Below are positions 33,210 to 41,889 of a stretch of 64,000 nucleotides of DNA, in pieces. Source of the DNA: Allorhodoferax sp032337135 (GTDB taxonomy: Bacteria; Pseudomonadota; Gammaproteobacteria; Burkholderiales; Burkholderiaceae_C); NCBI RefSeq assembly GCF_032337135.1, contig NZ_JAVXZZ010000001.1:186001-250000 (forward strand), in the 5' to 3' direction. Numbering within the stretch: position 1 is the stretch's first letter; every line of letters begins with the position of its first letter. The position numbers were made by a program, and so were the translations under genes. A model generated the notes under the pieces. It made no database searches. It was not told where the DNA came from and saw nothing but the letters and a program-made list of their open reading frames with translations.

Positions 33210-33293
33210 ATGAAGCAGCCATTCCCCTACTGGCGGCATGTTCTTTTTGGCTCGGCAGGCACAGCCAAGGCCAAAAATCCCCAGACTGCGCCC

Positions 33294-33923
33294 ATGCACA
33301 CCCAGCCCACACCCGCACTGCTGCCCACCCGACGCACCGCCCTGCTCGCCTTCGGGATCGGCGTGACCGCCCTCGTAGCCCACCGCCCGGCCCGGGCCCA
33401 GGCCACTGCAGCGGCGCCTCTATTGGAAGCGCCACCCGAACTCAGTGCCTATGCCCCAGCCTGGAATGCGCGTGGCAGCGGTGCCCTGCGCTTCTTCGGC
33501 TTCAAGGCCTACGACGCCACGCTGTGGCTGCCTGCCGGTCAGACCAGCTATGCCCCCAACCGCAGCTTCGCGCTCGACATCCGCTACAACACCACCGTCA
33601 AGGCCAGTGACATCGTGAACACCTCGCTGATCGAGATGAGCCGCCTGGCCAGTGCCACGCCGGAGCAGATCAAGGCCTGGACCACCTTCATGACCCAGCT
33701 GTTCGTGGACGTGAAGTCCGGCGACCGCCTGGTGGGTGTGCGCGTGCCCGACAAGGGAGCACGCTTCTTCCTCAATGCCAAGCTGCTGGGGGAAAGCCCC
33801 GACGAGGCCTTCACCGACGCCTTCTTCCGCATCTGGCTCGACCCGAAGACGCGCCGGCCGGAACTGCGCGATGCGCTGTTGGGCACGGCCACCGCTGCTG
33901 CGCCCACAGTGCGCAGCCCCTGA
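33294..33923 (+). CDS. Chalcone isomerase-like exported protein
   Basis: 209 residues from ATG 33294; the ATG at 33210, directly after the repeat, would add 28 residues. A twin-arginine-like signal (TRRTALLAFGIGVTALVA, cleavage near ARAQ) precedes a domain resembling the bacterial chalcone-isomerase-like family (GSGALRFFGFKAYDATLWLP, ALDIRYNTTVKASDIVNTSL). These bacterial relatives lack a proven enzyme activity. Periplasmic location is inferred from the signal. Confidence 0.75.
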   Translation: MHTQPTPALLPTRRTALLAFGIGVTALVAHRPARAQATAAAPLLEAPPELSAYAPAWNARGSGALRFFGFKAYDATLWLPAGQTSYAPNRSFALDIRYNTTVKASDIVNTSLIEMSRLASATPEQIKAWTTFMTQLFVDVKSGDRLVGVRVPDKGARFFLNAKLLGESPDEAFTDAFFRIWLDPKTRRPELRDALLGTATAAAPTVRSP

Positions 33924-33949
33924 CACACGCAAGCCAGGTGCTGGTGGGC

Positions 33950-34639
33950 TCAACGGCCCGCACGGGCCTGTTGCAGCAAGTCTGCCAGCGCGCCATAGCC
34001 GCGCGCTCTCGCCAGCGCCAGCGGCGTGTTGCCCTGTCGGTCGGTCAGCTGCGTATTCGCGCCCGCCGCCAGCAGGTCGCGCACCACGCGCTGGTGGCGC
34101 GGCCCGCCGTCCCCCAGTACCACGGCCTCGATCAGGGCCGTCCAGTGCAGGTTGTTCACATGGTCCAGGGGCGCCCCGGCGGCAATCAGCTGGCGCACCA
34201 CGCCATCGTGCCCCAGGTGCGCCGCGGCAATGAGCGCGGTGCCGTCGTAGCGGCTGGTGGTCAGCTTGGCGCTCGCCCCCAGTGAAAGCAGCACACGCAG
34301 GGTGTCCTCGTCGTCGGCCACGGCGGCGATGGTCACGGCGTCGTAGCGGTCGTTCTCCAGCAGCTCCAGCCGGGCGCCGCCCTGGTGCAGCGCCCGCACG
34401 GCCTCGCGCTGGCGCGCAAACGTAGCCACGTGCACGGCGGTGCGGCCGTAGCCGTCCCGCGCATCCACTGCAGCCCCGGCGGCGAGCAGCTTGCGGATCT
34501 GGGCCACATCGCCGCGGTGGGCGGCGGCGTGCAGACCGCTGTACTGCGCCAGTTCAGCCGCACTGGGCCCTACCTGGGCGCGTGCGATGCCGAGGCAGGC
34601 CAGTGCAGCCAATACGGCAGCAATGCAACGCCCCCACAT
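33950..34639 (-). CDS. Secreted ankyrin-repeat protein
   Basis: 229 residues with a signal peptide (MWGRCIAAVLAALACLGIARA) and about five ankyrin repeats (YSGLHAAAHRGDVAQIRKLL, YGRTAVHVATFARQREAV, YDGTALIAAAHLGHDGVV and so on). Probably periplasmic and protein-binding. It follows the DUF336 gene by 10 bases on the same strand and is likely cotranscribed with it. Confidence 0.85.
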   Translation of the reverse strand: MWGRCIAAVLAALACLGIARAQVGPSAAELAQYSGLHAAAHRGDVAQIRKLLAAGAAVDARDGYGRTAVHVATFARQREAVRALHQGGARLELLENDRYDAVTIAAVADDEDTLRVLLSLGASAKLTTSRYDGTALIAAAHLGHDGVVRQLIAAGAPLDHVNNLHWTALIEAVVLGDGGPRHQRVVRDLLAAGANTQLTDRQGNTPLALARARGYGALADLLQQARAGR

Positions 34640-34649
34640 ACCGTGCGCC

Positions 34650-35141
34650 TTACTTCAGCAAGTCCTGCACGCTGGCAATGCCGGCCAGGGCGCATTTCTC
34701 GTCCAGGTGGCCGCCAGGTGCACCGCCCACGCCCACGGCGCCAATCACTTCGTCACCCACCTTCACGGGCAGACCCCCGCCGAGCAGCAGGTAGCCGGGA
34801 ATCATGGCGACATTGGCAGACGCCGGATTCTTCTGCACCCCTTCCCACATGGCTGCAGTGGTGTTCTTGCCCGAAGCCGACGTGAAGGCCTTGGCCTGCG
34901 AGGCGGCCACGGTGTGCGGGCCGGCATTGTCGGCACGCATCACGGCGCGAACCGTACCCGCACGGTCCACCACGGTGGCGGTCACGTTGTACTTGTCGGC
35001 GCTGCAGGCCGCCACGGTGGCGGCAGCAATCTTGGTCGCCAGTTCCAGCGACATGTTCTTCTCGACGCGCACGGCCTGGGCGCTGGCGCCCAGCGCGCAC
35101 AGGGAAGCGGCAACGAGGGTAAGGAGGGACTTGGTTTGCAT
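34650..35141 (-). CDS. GlcG/HbpS (DUF336) family exported protein
   Basis: 163 residues with a signal peptide (MQTKSLLTLVAASLCALGASA) and a DUF336 domain (MSLELATKIAAATVAACS, VVDRAGTVRAVMRADNAG, GGGLPVKVGDEVIGAVGVGG). Family members include heme-binding HbpS of Streptomyces, an extracytoplasmic modulator of the SenS/SenR two-component system, and GlcG-like proteins. Directly upstream on the same strand is a histidine kinase/response regulator pair, which makes a similar sensor role plausible but unproven. A start at 35141 gives the signal peptide; GGAG lies upstream on the minus strand. Confidence 0.85.
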   Translation of the reverse strand: MQTKSLLTLVAASLCALGASAQAVRVEKNMSLELATKIAAATVAACSADKYNVTATVVDRAGTVRAVMRADNAGPHTVAASQAKAFTSASGKNTTAAMWEGVQKNPASANVAMIPGYLLLGGGLPVKVGDEVIGAVGVGGAPGGHLDEKCALAGIASVQDLLK

Positions 35142-35255
35142 GGTGGTTTCTCCAGTGGATCGGTTGCTCAGACACCAACGTCTGCGCTGGGATGAACTGT
35201 AGGCACCAGGCGGCGCTCTGCCCATTCGTACGGCTACGCGCGGCCCTCCGTAGAA

Positions 35256-35882
35256 CTACGGAGTGCCAGCCGCCACCAGCGCGGCGTAGTGCCGCACCAG
35301 CTGGGCCAGCGAGTCGGTCTGCAGCTTGGCAAAGAGGTTGGCGCGGTGCGTCTCCACCGTGCGCGGCGACAGGTCGAGCGCGCGACCGATCTCCTTGTTG
35401 GTGAGCCCTTCGACGATCAGCCCCAGCACCTCGCGCTCGCGCTCCGAGAGCTGGGTGTAGAGGCTTCGTGCCTGGCGGTCGGCCTGGTGCTGGACCCGCG
35501 TGCGTACATGCTGGCGCACGGCGTTCTGCAGGGTTTCGAGCAGCAGTTCGTCGTCCACCGGTTTTTCCAGAAATTCCGCCGCCCCGGCCTTGAAGGCGCG
35601 CCGGCACATCTCCACCGTGCCGTGCCCCGTGAGCATGACCACGGGCTGGTCCACACCTTGAGCTACCAGGGTGTCGAGCACCGTGAGGCCGCTGATGCCG
35701 GGCATGCGCACGTCGAGCACGATGGCGCCGATGCCCTCGCGGTCAAACTGCTGCAGGAAGGTTTGGGGGTCGGCCCAGGTCTGGGTGCGCAGGCCCACGG
35801 TGCCGATGAGCAGGGCCAGTGCCTCGCGCACCGCAGCGTCGTCGTCGATGAGGTGGATCAGCGGGGACTGGGGTGCGTTCAT
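35256..35882 (-). CDS. FixJ/NarL-type response regulator
   Basis: 208 residues. The receiver has LIDDDAAVRE and phospho-acceptor Asp57 in IVLDVRMPGISG. The output is a LuxR-type helix-turn-helix (LSEREREVLGLIVEGLTNKEIGRAL ..., cited in part). It overlaps the upstream kinase gene by 4 bases (ATGA). Targets probably include the neighbouring DUF336 and ankyrin genes, 114 bases downstream; this is inferred. Confidence 0.92.
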   Translation of the reverse strand: MNAPQSPLIHLIDDDAAVREALALLIGTVGLRTQTWADPQTFLQQFDREGIGAIVLDVRMPGISGLTVLDTLVAQGVDQPVVMLTGHGTVEMCRRAFKAGAAEFLEKPVDDELLLETLQNAVRQHVRTRVQHQADRQARSLYTQLSEREREVLGLIVEGLTNKEIGRALDLSPRTVETHRANLFAKLQTDSLAQLVRHYAALVAAGTP

Positions 35883-37357
35883 GGTGGGCTGGTGTGTGGC
35901 AGGCGCAGCTGGAATTCGGTGCCGCGGGGCGCATGCGGGTGCACGGTGAGTGTGCCTTCCATGCCCTGGGCCAGGGTTTCGCACAGGCTCAGCCCCAGCC
36001 CCAGCCCCAGGCCGCCCTCGCGGGTGCTGAAGAACGGGGTGAACAGCTTGGGCAAGGCCTCGGGAGCGATGCCGGGGCCGGTATCGATGACGCGCAGCAC
36101 GCCCTGGTGGCCTTGCAACTCCACCGCCACGCTCAGTTGACGCTCACCGCTCGGCACCTGGGCCAGGGCCTGCACGGCGTTGGTGACGAGGTTGTGCACG
36201 ATCTGCTCCACGGCCACGCGCTCGGCCTGCACCATGACCGGTGTGTCGGTCAGTACCTGTAAGGCAACGTCGGCGGCGCGGCATTGCGGCTCCAACAGGT
36301 GCATGGCGGTGCCCACGGTCTGGGCCAGGTCCAGCGCCTGCACCGCGCCGGCTTCCTTGGACTGTTCCACCGTGCGCCGAAGGCGCGCCACGACGTCCGC
36401 CGCGCGGCGTGCCTGGGCCACCGCCTGCTCCATGGCCTGGCGCGCAGCGGGCGCATCGGCCGGGTCGTCATCAAGCAGGCGCCGGGCGGCCTGGGTGTTG
36501 GCCACGATGGCGGTCAGCGGCTGGTTGAGTTCATGGGCCATGCCCGCGGCGAGCTCGCCCAGGGCATTGAGGCGCGCCACCTGGCCTACGCGCAACAGGC
36601 CTTCGGCCCGCAAGCGCGCGCTACGCTGGCGCTGCCACGCCGCCCAGGCCAGCAAGGCCGCAGACACCAGGGCTGCCCACAGCAGCAGCGCCCCCCAGGG
36701 CAGCTCCGGCCAGCCGACCTGGCGCTGGGCCACCACGTCAAAGGGCTGGCTCTCACTGGCCAGGTGCTTGCGGAATTCAAAGCGCGCCGGGCCGCTGCGC
36801 TCCTGGCCGGGCTGCACCACGAAGGTCTGTCCGCTCTGTTCGAGCGTGACGCGCACCGGACTGGTCTGCACCGGCATCGACCAGTCGGCCCAAGGCACGC
36901 TGGTGCGCACGTCGAACCGCAGCGCATAGCTGGCGGGTTGGCCGGCCAGCACCAGGGTGTAGCGGCCGCTGTCCGCCGAGAACGCCAATTCGGCCAGGGC
37001 CGGCTGCCCCGACTGGCGCGAACGCGCCTCGGCAGAGCGCAAGGACTCGCTGCTCCAGGGGGTGAGCGCATCGCTGCGCAACACGTCCAGCACCTGTGGG
37101 TACAGCGCCGTGAGGCGCCGCACCGGGGCGTCGCTGGCGTCGGCCTGAATGACAGGCTGCAGCAGTGCCAGCGTGGCCAACACCGCTTCGTGCTGCACCG
37201 CGCGCTGGCTCAATACCCGGTGGCTGATGCGCGCGTCCACCTCGAAGGCATCGCGCAACTGCGCCAGCTCCCAGCGCACCAGTGCCCAGCCTCCCGCCAG
37301 GATCAGGACAAGTCCGATCAGCAACAGGCGGTAGTGGCGGCGCAGCAGTGCAAGCAT
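35879..37357 (-). CDS. Membrane sensor histidine kinase
   Basis: 492 residues. Transmembrane helix 1 (about 11-28, LLLIGLVLILAGGWALV), a periplasmic domain of about 190 residues, transmembrane helix 2 (WGALLLWAALVSAALLAWAAW), then a HisKA domain with phospho-acceptor His275 in GMAHELNQPLTAIVANTQ, and a HATPase with N-box VHNLVTNAVQAL and G-boxes VIDTGPGIAP and GLGLGLGLSLCE. The H-box wording is of the FixL/DctB class. It partners the response regulator it overlaps. The start could also be at 37372. The ligand is unknown. Confidence 0.92.
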   Translation of the reverse strand: MLALLRRHYRLLLIGLVLILAGGWALVRWELAQLRDAFEVDARISHRVLSQRAVQHEAVLATLALLQPVIQADASDAPVRRLTALYPQVLDVLRSDALTPWSSESLRSAEARSRQSGQPALAELAFSADSGRYTLVLAGQPASYALRFDVRTSVPWADWSMPVQTSPVRVTLEQSGQTFVVQPGQERSGPARFEFRKHLASESQPFDVVAQRQVGWPELPWGALLLWAALVSAALLAWAAWQRQRSARLRAEGLLRVGQVARLNALGELAAGMAHELNQPLTAIVANTQAARRLLDDDPADAPAARQAMEQAVAQARRAADVVARLRRTVEQSKEAGAVQALDLAQTVGTAMHLLEPQCRAADVALQVLTDTPVMVQAERVAVEQIVHNLVTNAVQALAQVPSGERQLSVAVELQGHQGVLRVIDTGPGIAPEALPKLFTPFFSTREGGLGLGLGLSLCETLAQGMEGTLTVHPHAPRGTEFQLRLPHTSPP

Positions 37358-37428
37358 GGCGCATTCTGGCATGGAGCCGCGCACACAGCGAAATCGGTGA
37401 CGATTTCGCCCCCTAGCCCGCACAGAAA

Positions 37429-37458
37429 TTGGGCATGCAGCTACCAATTGAATAGCAA
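37429..37458 (+). repeat. Dispersed 28-bp element between kinase and DUF3820 genes
   Basis: GGGCATGCAGCTA then CCAATTGAATAGCAA. It ends two bases before the TAG of the DUF3820 gene and 70 bases from the kinase start. Confidence 0.7.
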
Positions 37459-37460
37459 CG

Positions 37461-37670
37461 CTAGCGCCGCAAGGGATGCAACAGGGAACGCAGGCCGTTG
37501 TGGTCGATCTCGAACATGAGCTGCAGCAGGCGCCCCAGTTCCCCTTTGGGAAAACCCTCGCGCGCGAACCACTGCAGGTAGTTGCCGGGCAGGTCGGCCA
37601 GCACGCGCCCCTGGTACTTTCCGTAGGGCATGGTGCGCTGCACCAGCAACTCCAGGTCTTCGGGTTTCAT
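37461..37670 (-). CDS. DUF3820 family small protein
   Basis: 69 residues with the family signature TMPYGKYQGRVLADLPGNYL and QWFAREGFPKGELG. No known function; related sequences occur next to exonuclease domains in other proteins. It overlaps the upstream SUI1-like gene by 4 bases, so the two are cotranslated. Confidence 0.85.
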   Translation of the reverse strand: MKPEDLELLVQRTMPYGKYQGRVLADLPGNYLQWFAREGFPKGELGRLLQLMFEIDHNGLRSLLHPLRR

Positions 37671-38029
37671 CCGCCAGTGCGCTTCGGCTTGTAGCCCTGC
37701 GCCGTGAGCCAGGCCAGCACGCGCTCCACATGGTCGCCCTGCACTTCCACCACACCGTCCTTAACCGTGCCGCCGCTGCCGCAGGCGGTGCGCAGCTGCT
37801 TGCCGAGCGTGGCCAAGGCGCCATCGTCCAGCGGCAGGCCGCGCACCAGCGTGACGGCCTTGCCGCCGCGGCCCTTGGTTTCGCGCCCCACGCGCACCAC
37901 GCCATCGCCCGCCGGGCGCGCCGGGGCCTTGCTGCACTGGCATTGCGCCAGCGGCTGGCGACATTGCGGGCACATGCGCCCGCCGTCGGTCGAATACACC
38001 AGGCCACCACTGGCCGATTTGCTCTTCAT
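37667..38029 (-). CDS. YciH-type SUI1/eIF1-like translation factor
   Basis: 120 residues from ATG 38029. An N-terminal region with CPQCRQPLAQCQC, a possible zinc knuckle, precedes the SUI1 domain (GRGGKAVTLVRGLPLDDGAL, GCGSGGTVKDGVVEVQGDH approximately). YciH is a homologue of eukaryotic eIF1 and affects initiation fidelity in E. coli. The longer open frame upstream lacks conservation and a ribosome site; GGAGAG lies before the chosen ATG. Confidence 0.88.
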   Translation of the reverse strand: MKSKSASGGLVYSTDGGRMCPQCRQPLAQCQCSKAPARPAGDGVVRVGRETKGRGGKAVTLVRGLPLDDGALATLGKQLRTACGSGGTVKDGVVEVQGDHVERVLAWLTAQGYKPKRTGG

Positions 38030-38171
38030 GGACTCTCCCCCATCGGCCCCGATTGTCGCGCAGGCGCGCAACGCAGGGCGCGCCTGCATCGGAGGATGCC
38101 CACACCGCAGAGCACCGGGCCAGCCACCCTGGCGCGCCCAGTGCAATGCGCCGCCGAGGCGCTACTAGGCA

Positions 38172-38912
38172 CTACTTGATGTGCTTGGCCATGTACTCCT
38201 TGATGATCTTGTCCGGATCGATCTTGGAGATGCCGCGCTTGACGATTTCCGCCGCCTTCTTGTTGGCGAATTTCTCGTTGATGCCCAACACCAAGTCCTT
38301 GGTGTCAATGACCTTGGAGTTGGCCTGCACGCTTGCCGCAACGTCCTTGGCATCGTTCTTCAGGAAATAGTCCAGGTTGGCGAGGTCGATGAATGCACCG
38401 TCAATGCGGCCACCCGCCACCTTCTTGATGTTGGTCAGGTCGTCCACCACCACCTGGGTCTTGATGGTTCCGTTCTTGATCAAGGCCATGAACTCCGGGG
38501 TATTGCCATAGTCCTGCACCGTGCCGATGGTCTTGCCCTTGAGGTCTTCCAGCTTGTTCCACACCAGGGGTTTGGCCTTGGGCTCGACGAAACCGACCGG
38601 AGACTTGAACAGCACCGGCGACTTGATGAAGCCATCACCCACGTCTTCCGGCCACGACGGGTACACACCCGCATAGGCCGGATCCTTGGCAGTGTCGATG
38701 GCGCGGGTCCAAGGGTAGAACTCGACCACCAGGTCAATGCCTTCGGCCTTGAGTGCTGCCCGCAGCACCGCAATGCCCGCGCCCCCCTCCGGCAGCGCCT
38801 TTCCCGAGAACGGCTGCCAGTCCAGCGACGTGACCTTCCATGTTTCGGCCCATACCCAAGGCAGGGTGCACAGACACACCAAGCCGACAATCCAACGTTT
38901 CAGCGAAGTCAT
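38172..38912 (-). CDS. Periplasmic amino-acid/solute-binding protein (SBP_bac_3)
   Basis: 246 residues with a signal peptide (MTSLKRWIVGLVCLCTLPWVWA). The two-lobed binding fold is seen in WKVTSLDWQPFSGKALPEGG, IDLVVEFYPWTRAIDTAK, LKGKTIGTVQDYGNTPEFM and GRIDGAFIDLANLDYFLKN. No permease or ATPase gene is adjacent, so it may be an orphan or serve a transporter elsewhere. The 241-base gap to the next gene shows no other feature. Confidence 0.87.
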   Translation of the reverse strand: MTSLKRWIVGLVCLCTLPWVWAETWKVTSLDWQPFSGKALPEGGAGIAVLRAALKAEGIDLVVEFYPWTRAIDTAKDPAYAGVYPSWPEDVGDGFIKSPVLFKSPVGFVEPKAKPLVWNKLEDLKGKTIGTVQDYGNTPEFMALIKNGTIKTQVVVDDLTNIKKVAGGRIDGAFIDLANLDYFLKNDAKDVAASVQANSKVIDTKDLVLGINEKFANKKAAEIVKRGISKIDPDKIIKEYMAKHIK

Positions 38913-39153
38913 GGTTGCTCCTTTTGTGTAGTTCAGGTGTGCGCGGGTACTGAAGTGCCGCGCAGTTGCAGCGTAGCGGATTTGGGCCTGCTTGAATAGC
39001 CGACACGAGGACTGGGGCTGCGCACCGGACACCCTGCGCAGGCGGCAGGGTCGTTTGCCGGAATGCCCAACTTTCCTGCGTACCTTTCGGCGCTATAGCC
39101 TTGGGGTGGAGCGCTCTGGCCCTACCATGGAGACTTCACGTCCCAAGGAAACC

Positions 39154-39936
39154 ATGTCCAACTCTCTTACCCACCAGCTTCGCGTCTTCGGCTCCGTCGC
39201 CAGTTCCACCCTGGAAGCCTGGCGCGGCACCAACGTCGTGCACCAGGCGCGCCAGCCCGAAAAGTACCTGCAGCTCTACGACATGGAAGGCAGCCCCTAC
39301 TGCCGCTTCGTGCGCGAAGCCTTCACCGCACTGGGGCTGGACGTGCAGATCCTGCCTTGCCCCGCCGGGGGCAAGCGCTTTCGCCCGCAGGCCAAGAAGC
39401 TCGGCGGCAAGCAGCAGTTCCCCTTGCTGGTGGACCCGAATACCGGCACCACGATGTACGAGTCTGCCGACATCGTGAACTACCTGTTTGCCACCTATGG
39501 CCCGGGCAGCACGCCGCTGGTGTACCGGCGCGGGCCCATCCGTCCCGCGTTCAGCGCACTGGCCACGGCCGCGCGCGGCTTGCGTGGCATCAAGTCCCGC
39601 CCCGCCAAGGCGCCGGAAAAGGAGTTGCACCTGTGGAGCTTCGAAAGCAGCCCGTATTCGCGCCTGGTGCGCGAGCGCCTGACCGAACTGGAGCTGCCCT
39701 ATGTGCTGCACAACATCGGCAAGGAGCAGTGGGCCGACATGGGCCCGGCGACCATGCGGGTCAAACCCGGCCCCTATGTGCCCAAGGCCGGCGGCAAGCG
39801 CGAAGCCCTGCTGGCACGCCTGGGCCGCGTGCAGGTGCCCTACCTGGAAGACCCGAACACCGGGGTCAAGATGTTCGAGTCACGTGCCATCGTCGAGTAC
39901 CTGGAACAGACCTACGCGGTGGAGCCCCAACCCTGA
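39154..39936 (+). CDS. Tandem GST N-terminal (thioredoxin-fold) domain protein
   Basis: 260 residues from ATG 39154, with AAGGA six bases before it; ATG 39127 is possible. It has two thioredoxin-fold GST N-terminal domains in a row: the first around YLQLYDMEGSPYCRFVREAF, with SPYC, and the second around LHLWSFESSPYSRLVRERL, with SPYS. Each ends in a GST-like DPNTG...ESADIVNYL / ESRAIVEYL motif. The usual alpha-helical GST C-terminal domain is missing. The cysteine in the first copy could react with glutathione; the second copy has serine. Function unknown. Confidence 0.8.
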   Translation: MSNSLTHQLRVFGSVASSTLEAWRGTNVVHQARQPEKYLQLYDMEGSPYCRFVREAFTALGLDVQILPCPAGGKRFRPQAKKLGGKQQFPLLVDPNTGTTMYESADIVNYLFATYGPGSTPLVYRRGPIRPAFSALATAARGLRGIKSRPAKAPEKELHLWSFESSPYSRLVRERLTELELPYVLHNIGKEQWADMGPATMRVKPGPYVPKAGGKREALLARLGRVQVPYLEDPNTGVKMFESRAIVEYLEQTYAVEPQP

Positions 39937-39999
39937 ACGTAAGTTTGGCAGAGCGCTGAACCTGTATGCTTGCGCCATCGCTGTTCGATGGAGAAGACG

Positions 40000-40596
40000 A
40001 TGAAAGCTTGGTTGCGGTGGGTCTTGGTGGCGGCAAGTGCAGTGCTGTTGAGCGGATGTGGCTACAACGATTTCCAACGGCTGGACGAGCAGACCAAGGC
40101 GGCCTGGAGCGAGGTGCTGAACCAGTACCAACGCCGCGCCGAGCTGGTGCCCAACATCGTGGCCACCGTCAAGGGCGAAGCCAACTTCGAGCAGGAAACC
40201 CTGACCAAGGTGATCGAGGCACGCGCCAAGGCCACGTCGATCCAGATCACGCCCGAAACACTGAGCAACCCGCAAGCCTTCCAGCAGTTCCAGGCGGCCC
40301 AAGGGGGCTTGACCCAGGCCCTAAGCCGCCTCATGGTGGTCAGTGAGCAGTACCCCAACCTCAAGGCCAACCAGGCCTTTGCCGACCTGCGCGTGCAGCT
40401 CGAAGGCACCGAAAACCGCATTGCGGTGGCCCGTGGACGCTACATCCAGGCAGTGCAGGAGTACAACGTGCTGGCCCGCAGCTTCCCCACCAACCTGACG
40501 GCCATGGCCTTCAGCTACGACGTCAAGCCCAGCTTCACGGTGGAAAACGAGGCGGCCGTAAAGCAGGCCCCGGTGGTGGACTTCAACAAGAAGTAA
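40000..40596 (+). CDS. LemA family lipoprotein
   Basis: 198 residues from ATG 40000 (GGAG ten bases upstream). The lipoprotein signal ends VLLSGCGYND. The LemA domain follows (NQYQRRAELVPNIVATVKG, LSRLMVVSEQYPNLKANQAF, ENRIAVARGRYIQAVQEYN). First of a LemA-TPM-TPM operon; LemA proteins commonly occur with TPM (YgcG-like) proteins. Role not established. Confidence 0.93.
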   Translation: MKAWLRWVLVAASAVLLSGCGYNDFQRLDEQTKAAWSEVLNQYQRRAELVPNIVATVKGEANFEQETLTKVIEARAKATSIQITPETLSNPQAFQQFQAAQGGLTQALSRLMVVSEQYPNLKANQAFADLRVQLEGTENRIAVARGRYIQAVQEYNVLARSFPTNLTAMAFSYDVKPSFTVENEAAVKQAPVVDFNKK

Positions 40597-40599
40597 ATC

Positions 40600-41361
40600 G
40601 TGTCTGCGGGCCTGTCAGCCCTGTTGCGCGCCTTCGTGCTGGCGTTGCTGAGCGCCCATGCCTGGGCGCAGGTCAACGTGCAGAGCGTGCCTGCCTTGAG
40701 CAGCCACGTCATCGACCAAACCGGCACGCTCAACGCAGCGCAACGCCAGGCACTGGACAACCGACTCGCGGCGTTCGAACAGGAAAAGGGCACCCAGCTG
40801 GTGGTGCTCATCGTTGCCAGCACCGCGCCCGAAGACATTGCCAGCTATGCCAACCGTGTCGGCAACACCTGGAAGATCGGCCGCAAGGACGTGGGCGACG
40901 GCTTGCTGCTGATCGTGGCCAAGAACGACCGCAAGCTGCGCATCGAAGTCGCCAAGGCCCTCGAAGGTGCGATCCCCGACCTGGCCGCCAAGCGCGTTAT
41001 CGACCAAGCCATCACGCCCCACTTCAAACAAGGTGACTACGCAGGAGGCGTGCAGTCCGGTGTGGAGCAATTGATGCAACTGGTGGCCCGGGAAGGCTTG
41101 CCGACGCCCAGCGCCAGCACGCAGGACGATGCGGAAATCGACACCGGTCTCATCATCTTCCTGGTCGTCGCCATCCTCATGCTGGCGCTCTCGCGCCGAC
41201 GCGCACGCCATGGTCACTCGGTGGTTTCGCGCGGCATGCACACCGGCGCCTGGGGCGCTGGCAGCAGCGGTGGCTGGTCCAGTGGCGGCTCGGGTGGGGG
41301 CTCGTTCGGTTCGGGTGGCGGCGGCGATTTTGGCGGCGGTGGCGCCTCGGGAGACTGGTGA
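40600..41361 (+). CDS. TPM-domain (YgcG-like) membrane protein
   Basis: 253 residues from GTG 40600. A signal peptide (about 1-23), a TPM domain (VIDQTGTLNAAQRQALDNRL, LLLIVAKNDRKLRIEVAK), one transmembrane helix (LIIFLVVAILMLALS) and a Gly/Ser-rich tail (SSGGSGGGSFGSGGGGDFGG) that is usual in this family. It starts 3 bases after lemA and overlaps the next gene by one base. Confidence 0.9.
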   Translation: MSAGLSALLRAFVLALLSAHAWAQVNVQSVPALSSHVIDQTGTLNAAQRQALDNRLAAFEQEKGTQLVVLIVASTAPEDIASYANRVGNTWKIGRKDVGDGLLLIVAKNDRKLRIEVAKALEGAIPDLAAKRVIDQAITPHFKQGDYAGGVQSGVEQLMQLVAREGLPTPSASTQDDAEIDTGLIIFLVVAILMLALSRRRARHGHSVVSRGMHTGAWGAGSSGGWSSGGSGGGSFGSGGGGDFGGGGASGDW

Positions 41362-41876
41362 TGTGGGAACAAGCGAAACGCCTGGTCAAGCATGCGCTGG
41401 CGCCGCGCTGGCAGCACTACCTGTCCGAAGAGGCCATGCAGCGCATCACAGCCGCCACCAGTGCGGCCGAGGTCGGGCACAGCGGTGAAATCCGGGTCTG
41501 CATCGAGGCGCGCCTGCCGCGCAGCTACCTGCTGCGCCGCGCCCCGCTGCCCGCCATCACCCGCCAGCGTGCGATTTCGCAGTTTTCCAAACTGCGGGTC
41601 TGGGACACCGAGCACAACAACGGCGTGCTGATCTACCTGCTGCTGAGCGAGCGACGCATCGAACTGGTGGCCGACCGCGGCATCGACGCCCGCGTGGCAG
41701 CGGGCACCTGGCAGCGCATCGTGCAGTCACTGGGCCAAGCGCTGCGCCAGGACGATTACGAGCAGGGACTGCTGCAGGCCGTGGCGGCAGTATCGACCCA
41801 GCTGCAGACGCACTTCGCGACCGCCGACAGCCAGCCCAACCCGGATGAGCTGCCCAACCGGCCAGACGCCCGATAA
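41361..41876 (+). CDS. Second TPM-domain protein
   Basis: 171 residues without a signal peptide. EVGHSGEIRVCIEARLP, AISQFSKLRVWDTEHNNGVL and YLLLSERRIELVADRGID are the TPM fold. TGATG couples it to the upstream gene. Probably works with the LemA and YgcG-like neighbours. Confidence 0.88.
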   Translation: MWEQAKRLVKHALAPRWQHYLSEEAMQRITAATSAAEVGHSGEIRVCIEARLPRSYLLRRAPLPAITRQRAISQFSKLRVWDTEHNNGVLIYLLLSERRIELVADRGIDARVAAGTWQRIVQSLGQALRQDDYEQGLLQAVAAVSTQLQTHFATADSQPNPDELPNRPDAR

Positions 41877-41889
41877 GGAGCGCGCGCAG

